Below are positions 52,979 through 61,556 of a DNA stretch of 64,000 bases, piece after piece. The first letter of the stretch is position 1, and the number at the start of each line of letters is the position of its first letter. A program made the translations under genes and the position numbers. The notes beneath the pieces are model-generated. The model ran no database searches, was not told where the DNA came from, and saw only the letters and a program-made list of their open reading frames with translations. The DNA is from Limnohabitans sp. 2KL-17 (GTDB lineage Bacteria > Pseudomonadota > Gammaproteobacteria > Burkholderiales > Burkholderiaceae_C). The stretch lies in assembly GCF_003063415.1 (NCBI RefSeq), contig NZ_NESK01000012.1, positions 47,788 through 111,787 of the forward strand. Direction: 5' to 3'.

Positions 52979-53455
52979 ATGAGCGACGTGTCCAACACCA
53001 CCCCCAGCAGCTACCTGGACTTCAACGCCCTGGCGCGCCTGAAGGGTGAGGCCGCGCGCGACCCTTCCAAAGCCGTTCGCCAGACCTCTGAACAATTTGA
53101 GGCTTACTTCATTCAGCAGATGATGAAGACCATGCGCGAGTCGATCGAAAAAAGCGATTTGGTCGAAGGCGGCAGCATAGACATGTACCAAGACATGATG
53201 GACAAAGAAATCTCTTTGCAAATGGTCAAGCGCGGCGGCATGGGCCTGGCCGACATGATGGAACGCCAGATGGTCCGGGCGCAAGAAATGAGCACACAGG
53301 ATGCGCTACAACTGCGTCAACCCGAGGCAAAGGCCATGCCACTTCACGCCCCGCGTGAGGCGATGTCCCTCAAGCCAGAGGCCATCAAAGCCTATGAACT
53401 GGACCGCACCACCAGCTTCAAGCTGAACGGCGCCACACCGGGGGCTAAACCATGA
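52979..53455 (+). CDS. flgJ: Rod-scaffold protein FlgJ, single-domain form
   Basis: FlgJ normally has an N-terminal rod-cap domain and a C-terminal muramidase that opens the peptidoglycan. Here only the N-terminal domain is encoded: EQFEAYFIQQMMKTMRESIEKSDLVEGGSIDMYQDMMDKEISLQMVKRGGMGLADMMERQM. The protein stops at 158 residues, with a short basic tail and a four-base overlap with flgK. No muramidase is adjacent, so another enzyme should supply that activity. It is the expected position in the flg operon. Confidence 0.93.
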   Translation: MSDVSNTTPSSYLDFNALARLKGEAARDPSKAVRQTSEQFEAYFIQQMMKTMRESIEKSDLVEGGSIDMYQDMMDKEISLQMVKRGGMGLADMMERQMVRAQEMSTQDALQLRQPEAKAMPLHAPREAMSLKPEAIKAYELDRTTSFKLNGATPGAKP

Positions 53456-55941
53456 GTGACTTGCTCAGCATTGGCAGCTCGGGTGTGGGCGCCTACCAGC
53501 GCGCATTGGCCACGGTGTCCAACAACATTGCCAACGTCAGCACCGATGGCTACACACGGCAAGATGTCTCGCTGAGCTCTAACCAGCCTCAACAAGTCGG
53601 CAACAGCTATTTAGGCACAGGGGCCCGCTTTAATTCGGTGCAAAGGCAATACGATGCTTTTGTTGAATCGAACCTGCGCAACAGCAACAGCGATTTGGCA
53701 AGCCAAAAACCCCTGCTGTCTTACGTCAACCGCCTAATCGATGTGATGGGCGATGAAAGCATTGGGCTGACCACGGCAGTCAACCAGTTTTTTGAATCGT
53801 CCAGAGACCTGGCCAGCGACCCTGCGTCGATGGTGTCACGCGGCACTTTTATGCGCGACGCCGACGGTTTGGCGGCACGCTTTCAACAATTGGCCAGTCA
53901 GTTTGAATTGCTCGACAACGAAACCCGCCAATCGGTTGAAACCGATGTGGGTCAAATCAACTCTTTGACACAGCAGCTGGGTTTGCTCAACAAGCAAATG
54001 CTCAAAATCAGCTCTGCAGCCAGCCAGCCCTCGGAGCTGCTGGACCAGCGTGACCGTTTGTTGCGCGAATTGTCAGGTTTGATCTCGGTCAAAACCAAAT
54101 TTGAGCCCAATGGTGCGGTCCTGATCAGCGTGGGCGACACCTTGGACCAAGGCATTTTGGTTCAACAATCGACCACGCGGGCCATCAGCGTGTCCCAGTC
54201 TGCGATTGACAGCAACAAGCTCGAGTTTGTCATTGATGCCTACGGCAAGCCTGAAACCATGCCCGGCATCAGCAGCGGAAAAATCGGCGGTGTCATGAAT
54301 TTTCGTGAGCAGGTCTTGAGCCCGGCCACCAACTCTCTGAACGACTTGGCCCAAGTTATGGCCCATGAAATCAATGCCGTTCACCGCGATGGCGTCGATG
54401 CCGAAGGCCTGTTGGGAGGCGATCTGTTTGGTTTCAGCGCAGACAAGCCATTTCAAGCCGGCGGCATGATCGTGCTGGTGCAAGATGCCAACCGGGTGGC
54501 TGCTGCCGGGCAATTTAGGGTGATTGACGACCCGCTCAACAGCGGCACGGCGCAGGCACGCGTGAGCTATACGGCACCCGATTTTGCAGGCCCCACCGCT
54601 TTGTACGGTGATTTGGGACTGGCGCAAACACCACAAGTGGGCGCACTCACGGTCACCACCAGCGTCAGCGAGCCCTTTGCCAGCCTGGGCCTGGTGCCTG
54701 TTGGCACCCAAAACCTGTCGCTGACCCTGCAAAACCCGGGGCCCAACCAATCTTTTCAAGTGCTGACCCGAGATGGCCGCCACCTTCTTGGCCAGACCCT
54801 GAATGCCAATGAACAAGCCCTGCTGATCAAACCGGGCAACGGCATGGAAGCGGGGGCCACCTACAGCTCGGCCAGCCTCAACGCCAGCGGTGCATCGAGC
54901 TACCTAGCGATGGACCTTTTTATGGGCGCCAAAGCCGAGGTGGGTCTGCTGCAACAGTTCAACACCACCACCGGTGATTTGCTGCCCCCCCTCAAGACAG
55001 CCGCCGTGCTGACAGGCAACACCTTTGCACCTTCTTCTACGGGCATTGCTGCCGGTGCCCTGACCCTCAACGGTCGTCCGCTCACTGAGCTGGCAGGGCC
55101 CTTGACTTTGACTTCGGTCGTCAGTTGGCTCAATACCGAAACTGCCAACACCGGCATCACGGCCAGCCAATCCAGCGGCAAACTGGTGCTGTCACGCGCC
55201 AGCGGCAACACCACCGACGACATCCGTCTGGGCATGGGCAGCAACGGCACGCCTGCAGACCTCGGTCGTCTGGGCTTTGACACCCGCATCTCCATCCAGG
55301 GCGCGACCAAAGATGACTTGCTGATTTTTGTGACCGATCGCAGTGGCGTAGCGAGCAATGCCACCGTCACGGCGCAATATGATGGGATCGCAGGCAACAT
55401 GAAGCAGACCTTGCGGGCTTCACCCTTGCAAGTCACCTTCACCTCGGACACCACTTACAAAATTGTAGACACCGGCACCAACCCCGGTACCGTGCTGGCT
55501 GAACGCACATTGCAAGCCAACCCGAACTCGAATGTCCCCAGCTTGAGTTACAGGGGCTTAAAGCTCGAATTTTCGACCGCTCCAAAATCGGGCGACATCT
55601 TCTCCATCGACGGCAATGCCGATGGCATCGGCAACAACGAAGCCATGCTGCGCATGGTCGCGCTAGAAGACAAAGCCGTCATGCCCGGTGGAATGACCAT
55701 GACCGAGGCCTACATTGAGCGCGTCAACCAGGTGGGCAATGTCGCACGGCAAGCCGCCATTGCCGAACAAGCCCTGACCGTGGTCTACAAGCAAGCCCAA
55801 GAAGCGCGTGACAGTATTTCTGGCGTCAGCCTGGACGAAGAGGCCTCAGCACTGGTCCGCTTTCAGCAAGCCTATCAAGCCAATGCCAAAGTCATGCAAG
55901 TGGCCATGGCCTTGTTTGATTCCATCCTGCAAGTCCGTTAA
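53452..55941 (+). CDS. flgK: Hook-filament junction protein FlgK, large form
   Basis: FlgK joins hook and filament. The 829 residues contain the N-terminal motif IGSSGVGAYQRALATVSNNIANVSTDGYTRQDVSLSSNQPQ and the C-terminal SLDEEASALVRFQQAYQANAKVMQVAMALFDSILQVR, with an expanded variable middle. Enteric FlgK has about 547 residues. The middle has repeated strand-rich segments but no obvious duplicated block that I can place. Confidence 0.94.
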   Translation: MSDLLSIGSSGVGAYQRALATVSNNIANVSTDGYTRQDVSLSSNQPQQVGNSYLGTGARFNSVQRQYDAFVESNLRNSNSDLASQKPLLSYVNRLIDVMGDESIGLTTAVNQFFESSRDLASDPASMVSRGTFMRDADGLAARFQQLASQFELLDNETRQSVETDVGQINSLTQQLGLLNKQMLKISSAASQPSELLDQRDRLLRELSGLISVKTKFEPNGAVLISVGDTLDQGILVQQSTTRAISVSQSAIDSNKLEFVIDAYGKPETMPGISSGKIGGVMNFREQVLSPATNSLNDLAQVMAHEINAVHRDGVDAEGLLGGDLFGFSADKPFQAGGMIVLVQDANRVAAAGQFRVIDDPLNSGTAQARVSYTAPDFAGPTALYGDLGLAQTPQVGALTVTTSVSEPFASLGLVPVGTQNLSLTLQNPGPNQSFQVLTRDGRHLLGQTLNANEQALLIKPGNGMEAGATYSSASLNASGASSYLAMDLFMGAKAEVGLLQQFNTTTGDLLPPLKTAAVLTGNTFAPSSTGIAAGALTLNGRPLTELAGPLTLTSVVSWLNTETANTGITASQSSGKLVLSRASGNTTDDIRLGMGSNGTPADLGRLGFDTRISIQGATKDDLLIFVTDRSGVASNATVTAQYDGIAGNMKQTLRASPLQVTFTSDTTYKIVDTGTNPGTVLAERTLQANPNSNVPSLSYRGLKLEFSTAPKSGDIFSIDGNADGIGNNEAMLRMVALEDKAVMPGGMTMTEAYIERVNQVGNVARQAAIAEQALTVVYKQAQEARDSISGVSLDEEASALVRFQQAYQANAKVMQVAMALFDSILQVR

Positions 55942-55953
55942 ACAGGGGCCCCC

Positions 55954-56880
55954 ATGAAAATATCTACCTCCTTCTTGTTTGAGCGCGCCACCGAGCGCAT
56001 GAGCACCATTCAGAACCAACTCGCCGCCACGCAGGCGCAGATGGCAGTGAGCAAAAAGATCCTGGCCCCCAGTGACTCGCCAGACCAAGCCGCGGCCATT
56101 CAACGCTTGAAGGGTGAGATTGAGCGGCAAGGCAGCCAGCAGCTGTCAATGAATGTCGCGCTGAGAAGGTATACCGCAGAAGAATCGGCGCTCAAATCAT
56201 CTGTCGATTTGTTAACCCGCATCAAGGAGCTGGGCATCAAGGCCGCCAACGACACACTGGGACCCAGTGACCGCAAAGCCATTGCGGTAGAAATGCGATC
56301 CATCAGGGATCAACTTTTGAGCACAGGCAATTCACAAGACGACAGCGGCAACTATATTTTTTCGGCCACCCGCGTGAACACCCCCGCTTTTGCAGAGGAC
56401 AGCAACGGCAATGTGATTTACCAGGGTGACCAGACACAGACCAATATCCCCGCCGGTGTGGAGCGAACGGTGAAGTTCACCCGCTCAGGCACAGACATTT
56501 TCAGTCGGGTCATACGTACCGACTCAGCAGGCAATGACCAAAGCGTTGGTTTCTTCAAAGCCATTGATGAAATGGTCGATGCCGTTGAGGCCAGCAACAC
56601 ATCCGGCATACAGCAAGGCATCGGTGATGTCGCCCAAATGTTCAACAGCGTGACTTTTGCCCTGGCGCAGACAGGCTCTGACCAAGTGGTCGTTCAGTCC
56701 CAAATCGATGTGCTGGACGAAACTTCCTTGCGCTTGAAATCCACCCTTTCAGATGTTCAAGACCTGGACTATGCAGAAGCAGCCACACGAATGAACAAAG
56801 AAATGATGGCCCTTGAGGCCGCCATGAGCAGCTTTGCAAAAATTTCAGGTTTGAGCCTGTTTGACTACATCCGGGGCTGA
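55954..56880 (+). CDS. flgL: Hook-filament junction protein FlgL
   Basis: FlgL is the second junction protein. The 308 residues have flagellin-like ends: STSFLFERATERMSTIQNQLAATQAQMAVSKKILAPSDSPDQAAAIQRL at the start and LDYAEAATRMNKEMMALEAAMSSFAKISGLSLFDYI at the end. It follows flgK by 12 bases. Confidence 0.95.
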   Translation: MKISTSFLFERATERMSTIQNQLAATQAQMAVSKKILAPSDSPDQAAAIQRLKGEIERQGSQQLSMNVALRRYTAEESALKSSVDLLTRIKELGIKAANDTLGPSDRKAIAVEMRSIRDQLLSTGNSQDDSGNYIFSATRVNTPAFAEDSNGNVIYQGDQTQTNIPAGVERTVKFTRSGTDIFSRVIRTDSAGNDQSVGFFKAIDEMVDAVEASNTSGIQQGIGDVAQMFNSVTFALAQTGSDQVVVQSQIDVLDETSLRLKSTLSDVQDLDYAEAATRMNKEMMALEAAMSSFAKISGLSLFDYIRG

Positions 56881-56895
56881 GTTCGAGATGGAAAC

Positions 56896-56922
56896 TCAAG
56901 TTATAGCCCTGACACCCGATTC
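56896..56922 (+). promoter_or_regulatory. Sigma-28 (FliA) promoter of fliD
   Basis: TCAAGTTA, 11 bases, then CCCGATTC. The site ends 34 bases before the fliD ATG. Confidence 0.8.
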
Positions 56923-56956
56923 TTCAATCAACCAACTGTAACCGGAAATCACTACC

Positions 56957-58393
56957 ATGGCTGTCAACTTCGTCAACGCCCTTGGGGCTGGATCTGGCAT
57001 TGACACCAAATCGCTGGCCGAAAACTTGGTGGAAGCCGAACGCGCGCCTCGCAAAGAACGGGTTGACGCCAAAATTACCAAATCCGAATCACAGATATCG
57101 GGTTATGGTGCCTTGAAATTTGCACTTGCAGATCTGAAAGCTGCCTTCGCAAAAGTCAACGACCGCACTGAATTCAGTTCCATCAAACCTGTCAACAGCC
57201 AGCCCACGGCATTTGGAGTCACGGCATCGTCCGCAGCATCAACGGGCACTTACAGCGTGAAAGTGGAACAAATAGCCCAAGCCACCCGGCTTGGCACAAC
57301 CTCATTCGTGGCCAGCGACACCCCCATCAATCCGGATGCCCAAAAAGCCGGCCAGGAATTTACACTGACATTTAACGTAGGGACCAGCACTGTGCACAAG
57401 ATCACCGTGCCCAAAAATATGGCAACGCCAGCAGGCATGGTGAGCACGGTCAACAGCCAAACCTCCACGACAGGCATTAGCGCCCAACTCATCAACACCG
57501 GCAGCGGCTACACCGTTGTGTACACAGGCGAAACAGGCGCCGCAAAAAAACTATCAGTCAGTAGCACCTCCATAACATTGCTCGACGACCCCTTGCAAGT
57601 TGAACAAAACGCCAAACTAACGATCAACAACCTGGACATTGAGCGCACCAGCAATCAAGTCAGTGATGTGATCGAGGGTGTCACCTTTGACCTGTACACC
57701 CCGACTTCGGTGGCTGCACGGGTCGACATGGGCCGCGAAACTACGGGTGTCAAAGAAAACATCAAGGCCTTGGTGGATGCTTACAACAGTTTTGAGGACA
57801 GCGTTCAAATTCTTTCCGACCGCGACAGCAAGGTTGAAGAGTTTGGTGGTGTGTTGGCAGGCGACAGCCTGATCCAGTCGGTTCGCTCACAAATGCGCAC
57901 CATGATGACCGCCGACTACAAGGTTTACACAGATCCCGATGTGCCGGTCGATCCCCCCTTGAACCCCAATATTTATGCAGCCAGGCATGTTGGTATTTCT
58001 TTTGACCGTCTGGGTAAATTGCAACTGGATGAAGCCGCGCTGGACACGGCGCTTCAAGCCAACTTTGGAGAAGCGGTTCAACTTTTTACAGCCAACTCGA
58101 ACAACCTGAGTGTTTACAGCAGCTCACCAGGTGGCTTGGGTGGAGCGGTTTTCCGCAGCATCGACAAAATGCTGCGCAGCACGGGGGATATTGAAATCAA
58201 GATAAAAGGCACCACCGACAAGATTGCGCAGTACAAAAAAGATCTTGTCACGCTGGAAGACCGCATGGCCAAGTTGCTCGCCCGTTACACAGAGCAGTTC
58301 AGCGCAATGGACAGCATCGTCGGTGAAAGCACCAGCACCAAAACCAACCTCAAGAGCAGTTTCGAAGGCATGATGGCCATGTATACAAAATAA
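56957..58393 (+). CDS. fliD: Flagellar filament cap protein FliD
   Basis: FliD caps the filament and folds exported flagellin. The 478 residues begin AVNFVNALGAGSGIDTKSLAENLVEAERAPRKERVDAKITKSESQISGYGALKFALADLKAAF and have a variable centre. The end is a coiled-coil (TTDKIAQYKKDLVTLEDRMAKLLARYTEQFSAMDSIVGES). Its chaperone fliT is not evident nearby, and fliS is 40 kb away. Confidence 0.95.
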   Translation: MAVNFVNALGAGSGIDTKSLAENLVEAERAPRKERVDAKITKSESQISGYGALKFALADLKAAFAKVNDRTEFSSIKPVNSQPTAFGVTASSAASTGTYSVKVEQIAQATRLGTTSFVASDTPINPDAQKAGQEFTLTFNVGTSTVHKITVPKNMATPAGMVSTVNSQTSTTGISAQLINTGSGYTVVYTGETGAAKKLSVSSTSITLLDDPLQVEQNAKLTINNLDIERTSNQVSDVIEGVTFDLYTPTSVAARVDMGRETTGVKENIKALVDAYNSFEDSVQILSDRDSKVEEFGGVLAGDSLIQSVRSQMRTMMTADYKVYTDPDVPVDPPLNPNIYAARHVGISFDRLGKLQLDEAALDTALQANFGEAVQLFTANSNNLSVYSSSPGGLGGAVFRSIDKMLRSTGDIEIKIKGTTDKIAQYKKDLVTLEDRMAKLLARYTEQFSAMDSIVGESTSTKTNLKSSFEGMMAMYTK

Positions 58394-58464
58394 TTTGTAA
58401 AATTATTTAACAGCATAAAAATAGCTCATAAAAATATTTCGCACAATTATTCAGCGATTTATTC

Positions 58465-58491
58465 TCAAGTTTTCCCCAGCGGTACCGATTC
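58465..58491 (+). promoter_or_regulatory. Sigma-28 (FliA) promoter of flaG
   Basis: TCAAGTTT, 11 bases, then ACCGATTC. The following CATCAA is shared with the fliC promoter. Confidence 0.8.
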
Positions 58492-58594
58492 ATCAATCGA
58501 CACCCCCTGGATTGGGCAATCTGTAAAAACAGGTTGCCCTGCAGTGCCATCAGCGAGGAGATCGCTGTCAGGGGCATTTGCAAAGGAAACGATC

Positions 58595-58984
58595 ATGAAC
58601 AACAGCATCAGCCCGACAGCATCCAGCGTTCAACTTGCTGGTAGCCCCCCATTGCGTGCGCCTTCAGAACCGCCCAAGGTGGAGAACGGTCAAAAAGAAG
58701 CATCTCCCGGGTTGCAAACATCACCCGTGGCGGCTGCACCGCCACAGGAAAAAAAAGCGCAAGAAGACAACTTGCGCAAGGCCATCGACCAACTCAACGA
58801 ACAAATGAGTGACTCTGGGCGCAACCTCAATTTCAGCATTGACAAGTCCGTCGACAGAGTGGTCATCAAGGTCAGAAACTCTGATACTGGTGAAGTGATT
58901 CGACAAATCCCAGATGAAGCCTTGCTGCGCGTAGCACACAACCTCAAGGATGTGCGAGGCATGCTGCTGAATGAAAAGACTTGA
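58595..58984 (+). CDS. flaG: FlaG family protein
   Basis: FlaG influences filament length in several polar flagellates. The 129 residues have an N-terminal polar region and the FlaG domain LRKAIDQLNEQMSDSGRNLNFSIDKSVDRVVIKVRNSDTGEVIRQIPDEALLRVAHNL. I chose the ATG at 58595 with an AAAGGAAA site; an ATG at 58544 would add 17 residues. It is a stand-alone late gene with its own sigma-28 site. Confidence 0.92.
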   Translation: MNNSISPTASSVQLAGSPPLRAPSEPPKVENGQKEASPGLQTSPVAAAPPQEKKAQEDNLRKAIDQLNEQMSDSGRNLNFSIDKSVDRVVIKVRNSDTGEVIRQIPDEALLRVAHNLKDVRGMLLNEKT

Positions 58985-59008
58985 TTTAAAAAAATTGAAT
59001 CAAGCTTC

Positions 59009-59035
59009 TCAAGTTCCCGATCCAACAGCCGATTC
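59009..59035 (+). promoter_or_regulatory. Sigma-28 (FliA) promoter of fliC
   Basis: TCAAGTTC, 11 bases, then GCCGATTC, about 105 bases before the fliC ATG, giving a leader of roughly 95 bases. Confidence 0.85.
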
Positions 59036-59139
59036 ATCAAGTAACAGGAAATCAATTCTGACTTTCTGTGTATCCAGGCAGGTCCTACTCCCTTTGGTTC
59101 CTGCCGACCGTTTGAAAAATCTCTTCAAGGAGTAAGACC

Positions 59140-59970
59140 ATGTCCTCTGTTATCAATACAAACGTCAAGTCCATCGTTGCCCAAAACGCCATGTCGGTGA
59201 ACAACCGCAGCATGTCCAAAGCCATGGAGCAGCTGTCAACCGGCAAGCGCATCAACACCGCAGCCGATGACGCCGCCGGCTTGGCCATCGCCAACCGCAT
59301 GACATCCCAGATCAAAGCCCTGAACCAGAGCGTGCGCAATGCCAACGACGGCATCTCCATGATGCAAACGGCTGAAGGCGCGACCAAAGAAATCACCAAC
59401 ATGCTGCAACGCATGCGTGAGTTGTCGGTGCAAGCTGCAAACGACACCTACGGAACGACTGACCGTGAAGCAATAAAGACTGAAATCGATGAACTGGCAT
59501 CCGAAGTGACGCGGATTGCTGAAAATACACAGTGGAACGGTATGAGCATCCTTGGTGGTGGTGCATCTTACGATACGATGACTTTTCAAGTTGGCACAGA
59601 AGGCGATTCGACTTCATCCATTACTGTCGCATTTCAAGCGATGGATTCCACGGCTCTCACTGTATCTTCTTTGGACGTTTCATCGAACTCCGATGCACAA
59701 GCATCTGTCATTGACATAGACGCGGCCATCACTGCCGTGGACCAATTCCGATCTACCCTCGGTGCCAAAGTCAACCGCATGACCTCCGCCGCTGACAACC
59801 TGGCCAACGTGGCCATGAACACCAGTGCATCGCGCAGTCAGATTGAAGACACCGACTACGCGCAAGCCACCACTGAATTGGCCCGCACGCAAATCATCCA
59901 GCAAGCTTCAACCGCCATGTTGGCCCAAGCCAATCAGCAACCTCAGTCGGTCTTGTCACTGCTTAAGTAA
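59140..59970 (+). CDS. fliC: Flagellin FliC
   Basis: This is the filament subunit. The 276 residues are short for flagellin: conserved D0/D1 segments (VINTNVKSIVAQNAMSVNNRSMSKAMEQLSTGKRINTAADDAAGLAIANRMTSQIKALNQSVRNANDGISM and the C-terminal SAADNLANVAMNTSASRSQIEDTDYAQATTELARTQIIQQASTAMLAQANQQPQSVLSLL) surround a brief serine/threonine-rich centre (about 135-185). The serines there are possible glycosylation sites. A strong terminator follows. Confidence 0.96.
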   Translation: MSSVINTNVKSIVAQNAMSVNNRSMSKAMEQLSTGKRINTAADDAAGLAIANRMTSQIKALNQSVRNANDGISMMQTAEGATKEITNMLQRMRELSVQAANDTYGTTDREAIKTEIDELASEVTRIAENTQWNGMSILGGGASYDTMTFQVGTEGDSTSSITVAFQAMDSTALTVSSLDVSSNSDAQASVIDIDAAITAVDQFRSTLGAKVNRMTSAADNLANVAMNTSASRSQIEDTDYAQATTELARTQIIQQASTAMLAQANQQPQSVLSLLK

Positions 59971-59989
59971 CGCTGATCAGTAAGTACTT

Positions 59990-60014
59990 CCCCGGCATCG
60001 TCCGGGGCGTTTTT
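59990..60014 (+). terminator. Rho-independent terminator after fliC
   Basis: CCCCGG / CCGGGG stem with a six-base loop (59990-60007), followed after one C and one G by a T-run. Confidence 0.85.
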
Positions 60015-60047
60015 GTTGGCATGCGTTATTGCCCCTCGTGTTGATTG

Positions 60048-60071
60048 AACTGTTAACAGTTGCATTAATGC
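60048..60071. promoter_or_regulatory. Two adjacent perfect palindromes upstream of the second flagellin
   Basis: AACTGTTAACAGTT (60048-60061) and GCATTAATGC (60062-60071) are each perfect palindromes and touch each other. They are candidate operator sites for the second flagellin, which has no sigma-28 match. Confidence 0.4.
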
Positions 60072-60110
60072 ACGCCCAGATTACGGACCAAGCCCTGCAG
60101 GAGTCTGCCC

Positions 60111-60932
60111 ATGACGACCATCAATACGAATCTGCAAGCCCAACAAGCTCAAAACTCGCTCTCCATCAATGGCCGCAACCTGCAACACGCCATGACCGAA
60201 CTGGCCACAGGCTTGAGGGTCTCGAGCGCAGCCGACGACGCAGCGGGCATGGCCATTGGCAACCGCATGCAATCCAGAATCCTGAGTCTGAATCAAGCAG
60301 TCAGAAATGCCAACGATGGCATCAGCATGATCCAAACTGCCGATGGTGCTGCACAGGCTCTGTCCAACATGTTGACACGCATGAACGAGTTGGCCATTCA
60401 GTCTTCCAACGACACCAATGGAACGACCGACCGCACAGCCCTAAACAGCGAGTTCATAGAACTGCAAGCCGGCATGAGCACGATCATTACATCCACCTCT
60501 TGGAACGGTAACAAGGTGCTTGACGGAAGCTTGAGCAGTCCTGTCAACTTGCAAATTGGCGCGTCTGGTGAGAGCAGCGATGCCATGCAGGTCACTTTCA
60601 GTGATTTCAGCTCACTGGGAGCATTGACAAGCAGCGGAGTTGGCACCACGGCCAATGCCAGTTCGGCACTGACAGACATCAAAGCATCCCAGACCAGCAT
60701 TTTGTCGGCACGCACGACATGGGGTGCCGCCATGAACCGGCTGAATTTTGCCGCTGACAACTCTGCCAACGTGTCCATGAACATGAGCGCGTCCCGAAGT
60801 GGCTTGATTGATACCGACTATGCCAAGGCGACGGCAGATTTGGCCAGAGCCCAGATCATTCAAGAGGCAGGAACGGCCATGCTTTCGCAAGCCAACCAGC
60901 AACCGGTCATGGTTTTGCATTTGCTGAGCTGA
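60111..60932 (+). CDS. Second, divergent flagellin
   Basis: The 273 residues keep the flagellin ends (INTNLQAQQAQNSLSINGRNLQHAMTELATGLRVSSAADDAAGMAIGNRMQSRILSLNQAVRNANDGISM and ANVSMNMSASRSGLIDTDYAKATADLARAQIIQEAGTAMLSQANQQPVMVLHLL) but differ at many positions from FliC. Like FliC it has only a small serine/threonine-rich centre. A terminator separates it from fliC and I find no sigma-28 site, so it is probably transcribed by another route. A CAGGAG ribosome site precedes the ATG. Confidence 0.94.
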   Translation: MTTINTNLQAQQAQNSLSINGRNLQHAMTELATGLRVSSAADDAAGMAIGNRMQSRILSLNQAVRNANDGISMIQTADGAAQALSNMLTRMNELAIQSSNDTNGTTDRTALNSEFIELQAGMSTIITSTSWNGNKVLDGSLSSPVNLQIGASGESSDAMQVTFSDFSSLGALTSSGVGTTANASSALTDIKASQTSILSARTTWGAAMNRLNFAADNSANVSMNMSASRSGLIDTDYAKATADLARAQIIQEAGTAMLSQANQQPVMVLHLLS

Positions 60933-61049
60933 TCGCGCCACGCGACAACATATCCGACCTACAGGCACCTGGCCTGACTATTGCTTATTAATGCTTGCGC
61001 CCAAGAGGTCGGCAAGCTTTTGCCGCTTGGCGCTGACAAGGATCACACC

Positions 61050-61511
61050 ATGCTGCAAGTTACCCACTCACAAAACTCCGCCTTTGACGCCACGTTCAAG
61101 GCAGACCACTTCGCCCCGGCCAGTTCACCCGCTGACGTGCGCGAGCTCGCAGCTAAATTGGTGGCATCAGACCGCCTGCAGGATGCGGTCGAGTTGATTC
61201 AAACCGCATTTCAAGAATACCCGGACAGTGAAGATCTGCTGGTGACGCACATTTTGCTCAGCGAGATTCAAAACCATTGGTCCGAGGCAGCCAAAGCTTT
61301 GGAAAAACTGGTCACGCTACAAGGCACTCAAACCACGCTGGAAACTTGGCGACACTGGGTACGCGTGTTGCGCTGTGAAGGCGATCACTACCGTGCCCAC
61401 CAAGTGACCTTGAGGGCGCTGAAACACCACGCTCGCGACCCCTTGCTATTGTCTGAATTGAGCGCACTGGAGAGCATCCTAGGTCCGCAAGTTCGGAAGA
61501 TTGCAGCTTGA
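61050..61511 (+). CDS. Small helical-repeat (TPR-like) protein
   Basis: I recognise no exact family. The 153 residues look helical, with TPR-like spacing: LAAKLVASDRLQDAVELIQTAFQEYPDSEDLLVTHILLSEIQNHWSEAAKALEKLVTLQG and HWVRVLRCEGDHYRAHQVTLRALKHHARDPLLL. There is no signal peptide. I chose the ATG at 61050, which has an AAGGA site; an upstream ATG at 60981 adds 23 residues. Its place between flagellin and the TPR-glycosyltransferase suggests a partner in flagellin modification or secretion. Confidence 0.7.
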   Translation: MLQVTHSQNSAFDATFKADHFAPASSPADVRELAAKLVASDRLQDAVELIQTAFQEYPDSEDLLVTHILLSEIQNHWSEAAKALEKLVTLQGTQTTLETWRHWVRVLRCEGDHYRAHQVTLRALKHHARDPLLLSELSALESILGPQVRKIAA

Positions 61512-61556
61512 TCAAAGCTTGGCCTGTAGGGACGAATTCGAAAATGGAGTTTGAAG

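Noticed and set aside
60017..60033. Sigma-54-like site TTGGCATG...TTGCC before the second flagellin
   Set aside because: GG and GC are separated by 11 bases, not 10. Sigma-54 is strict on this spacing, so it is not listed as a promoter.
61511..61538. Sigma-28-like TCAAAGCT...GACGAATT before the glycosyltransferase gene
   Set aside because: The -10 part matches poorly and needs an inserted base, so it does not join the seven clean sites.
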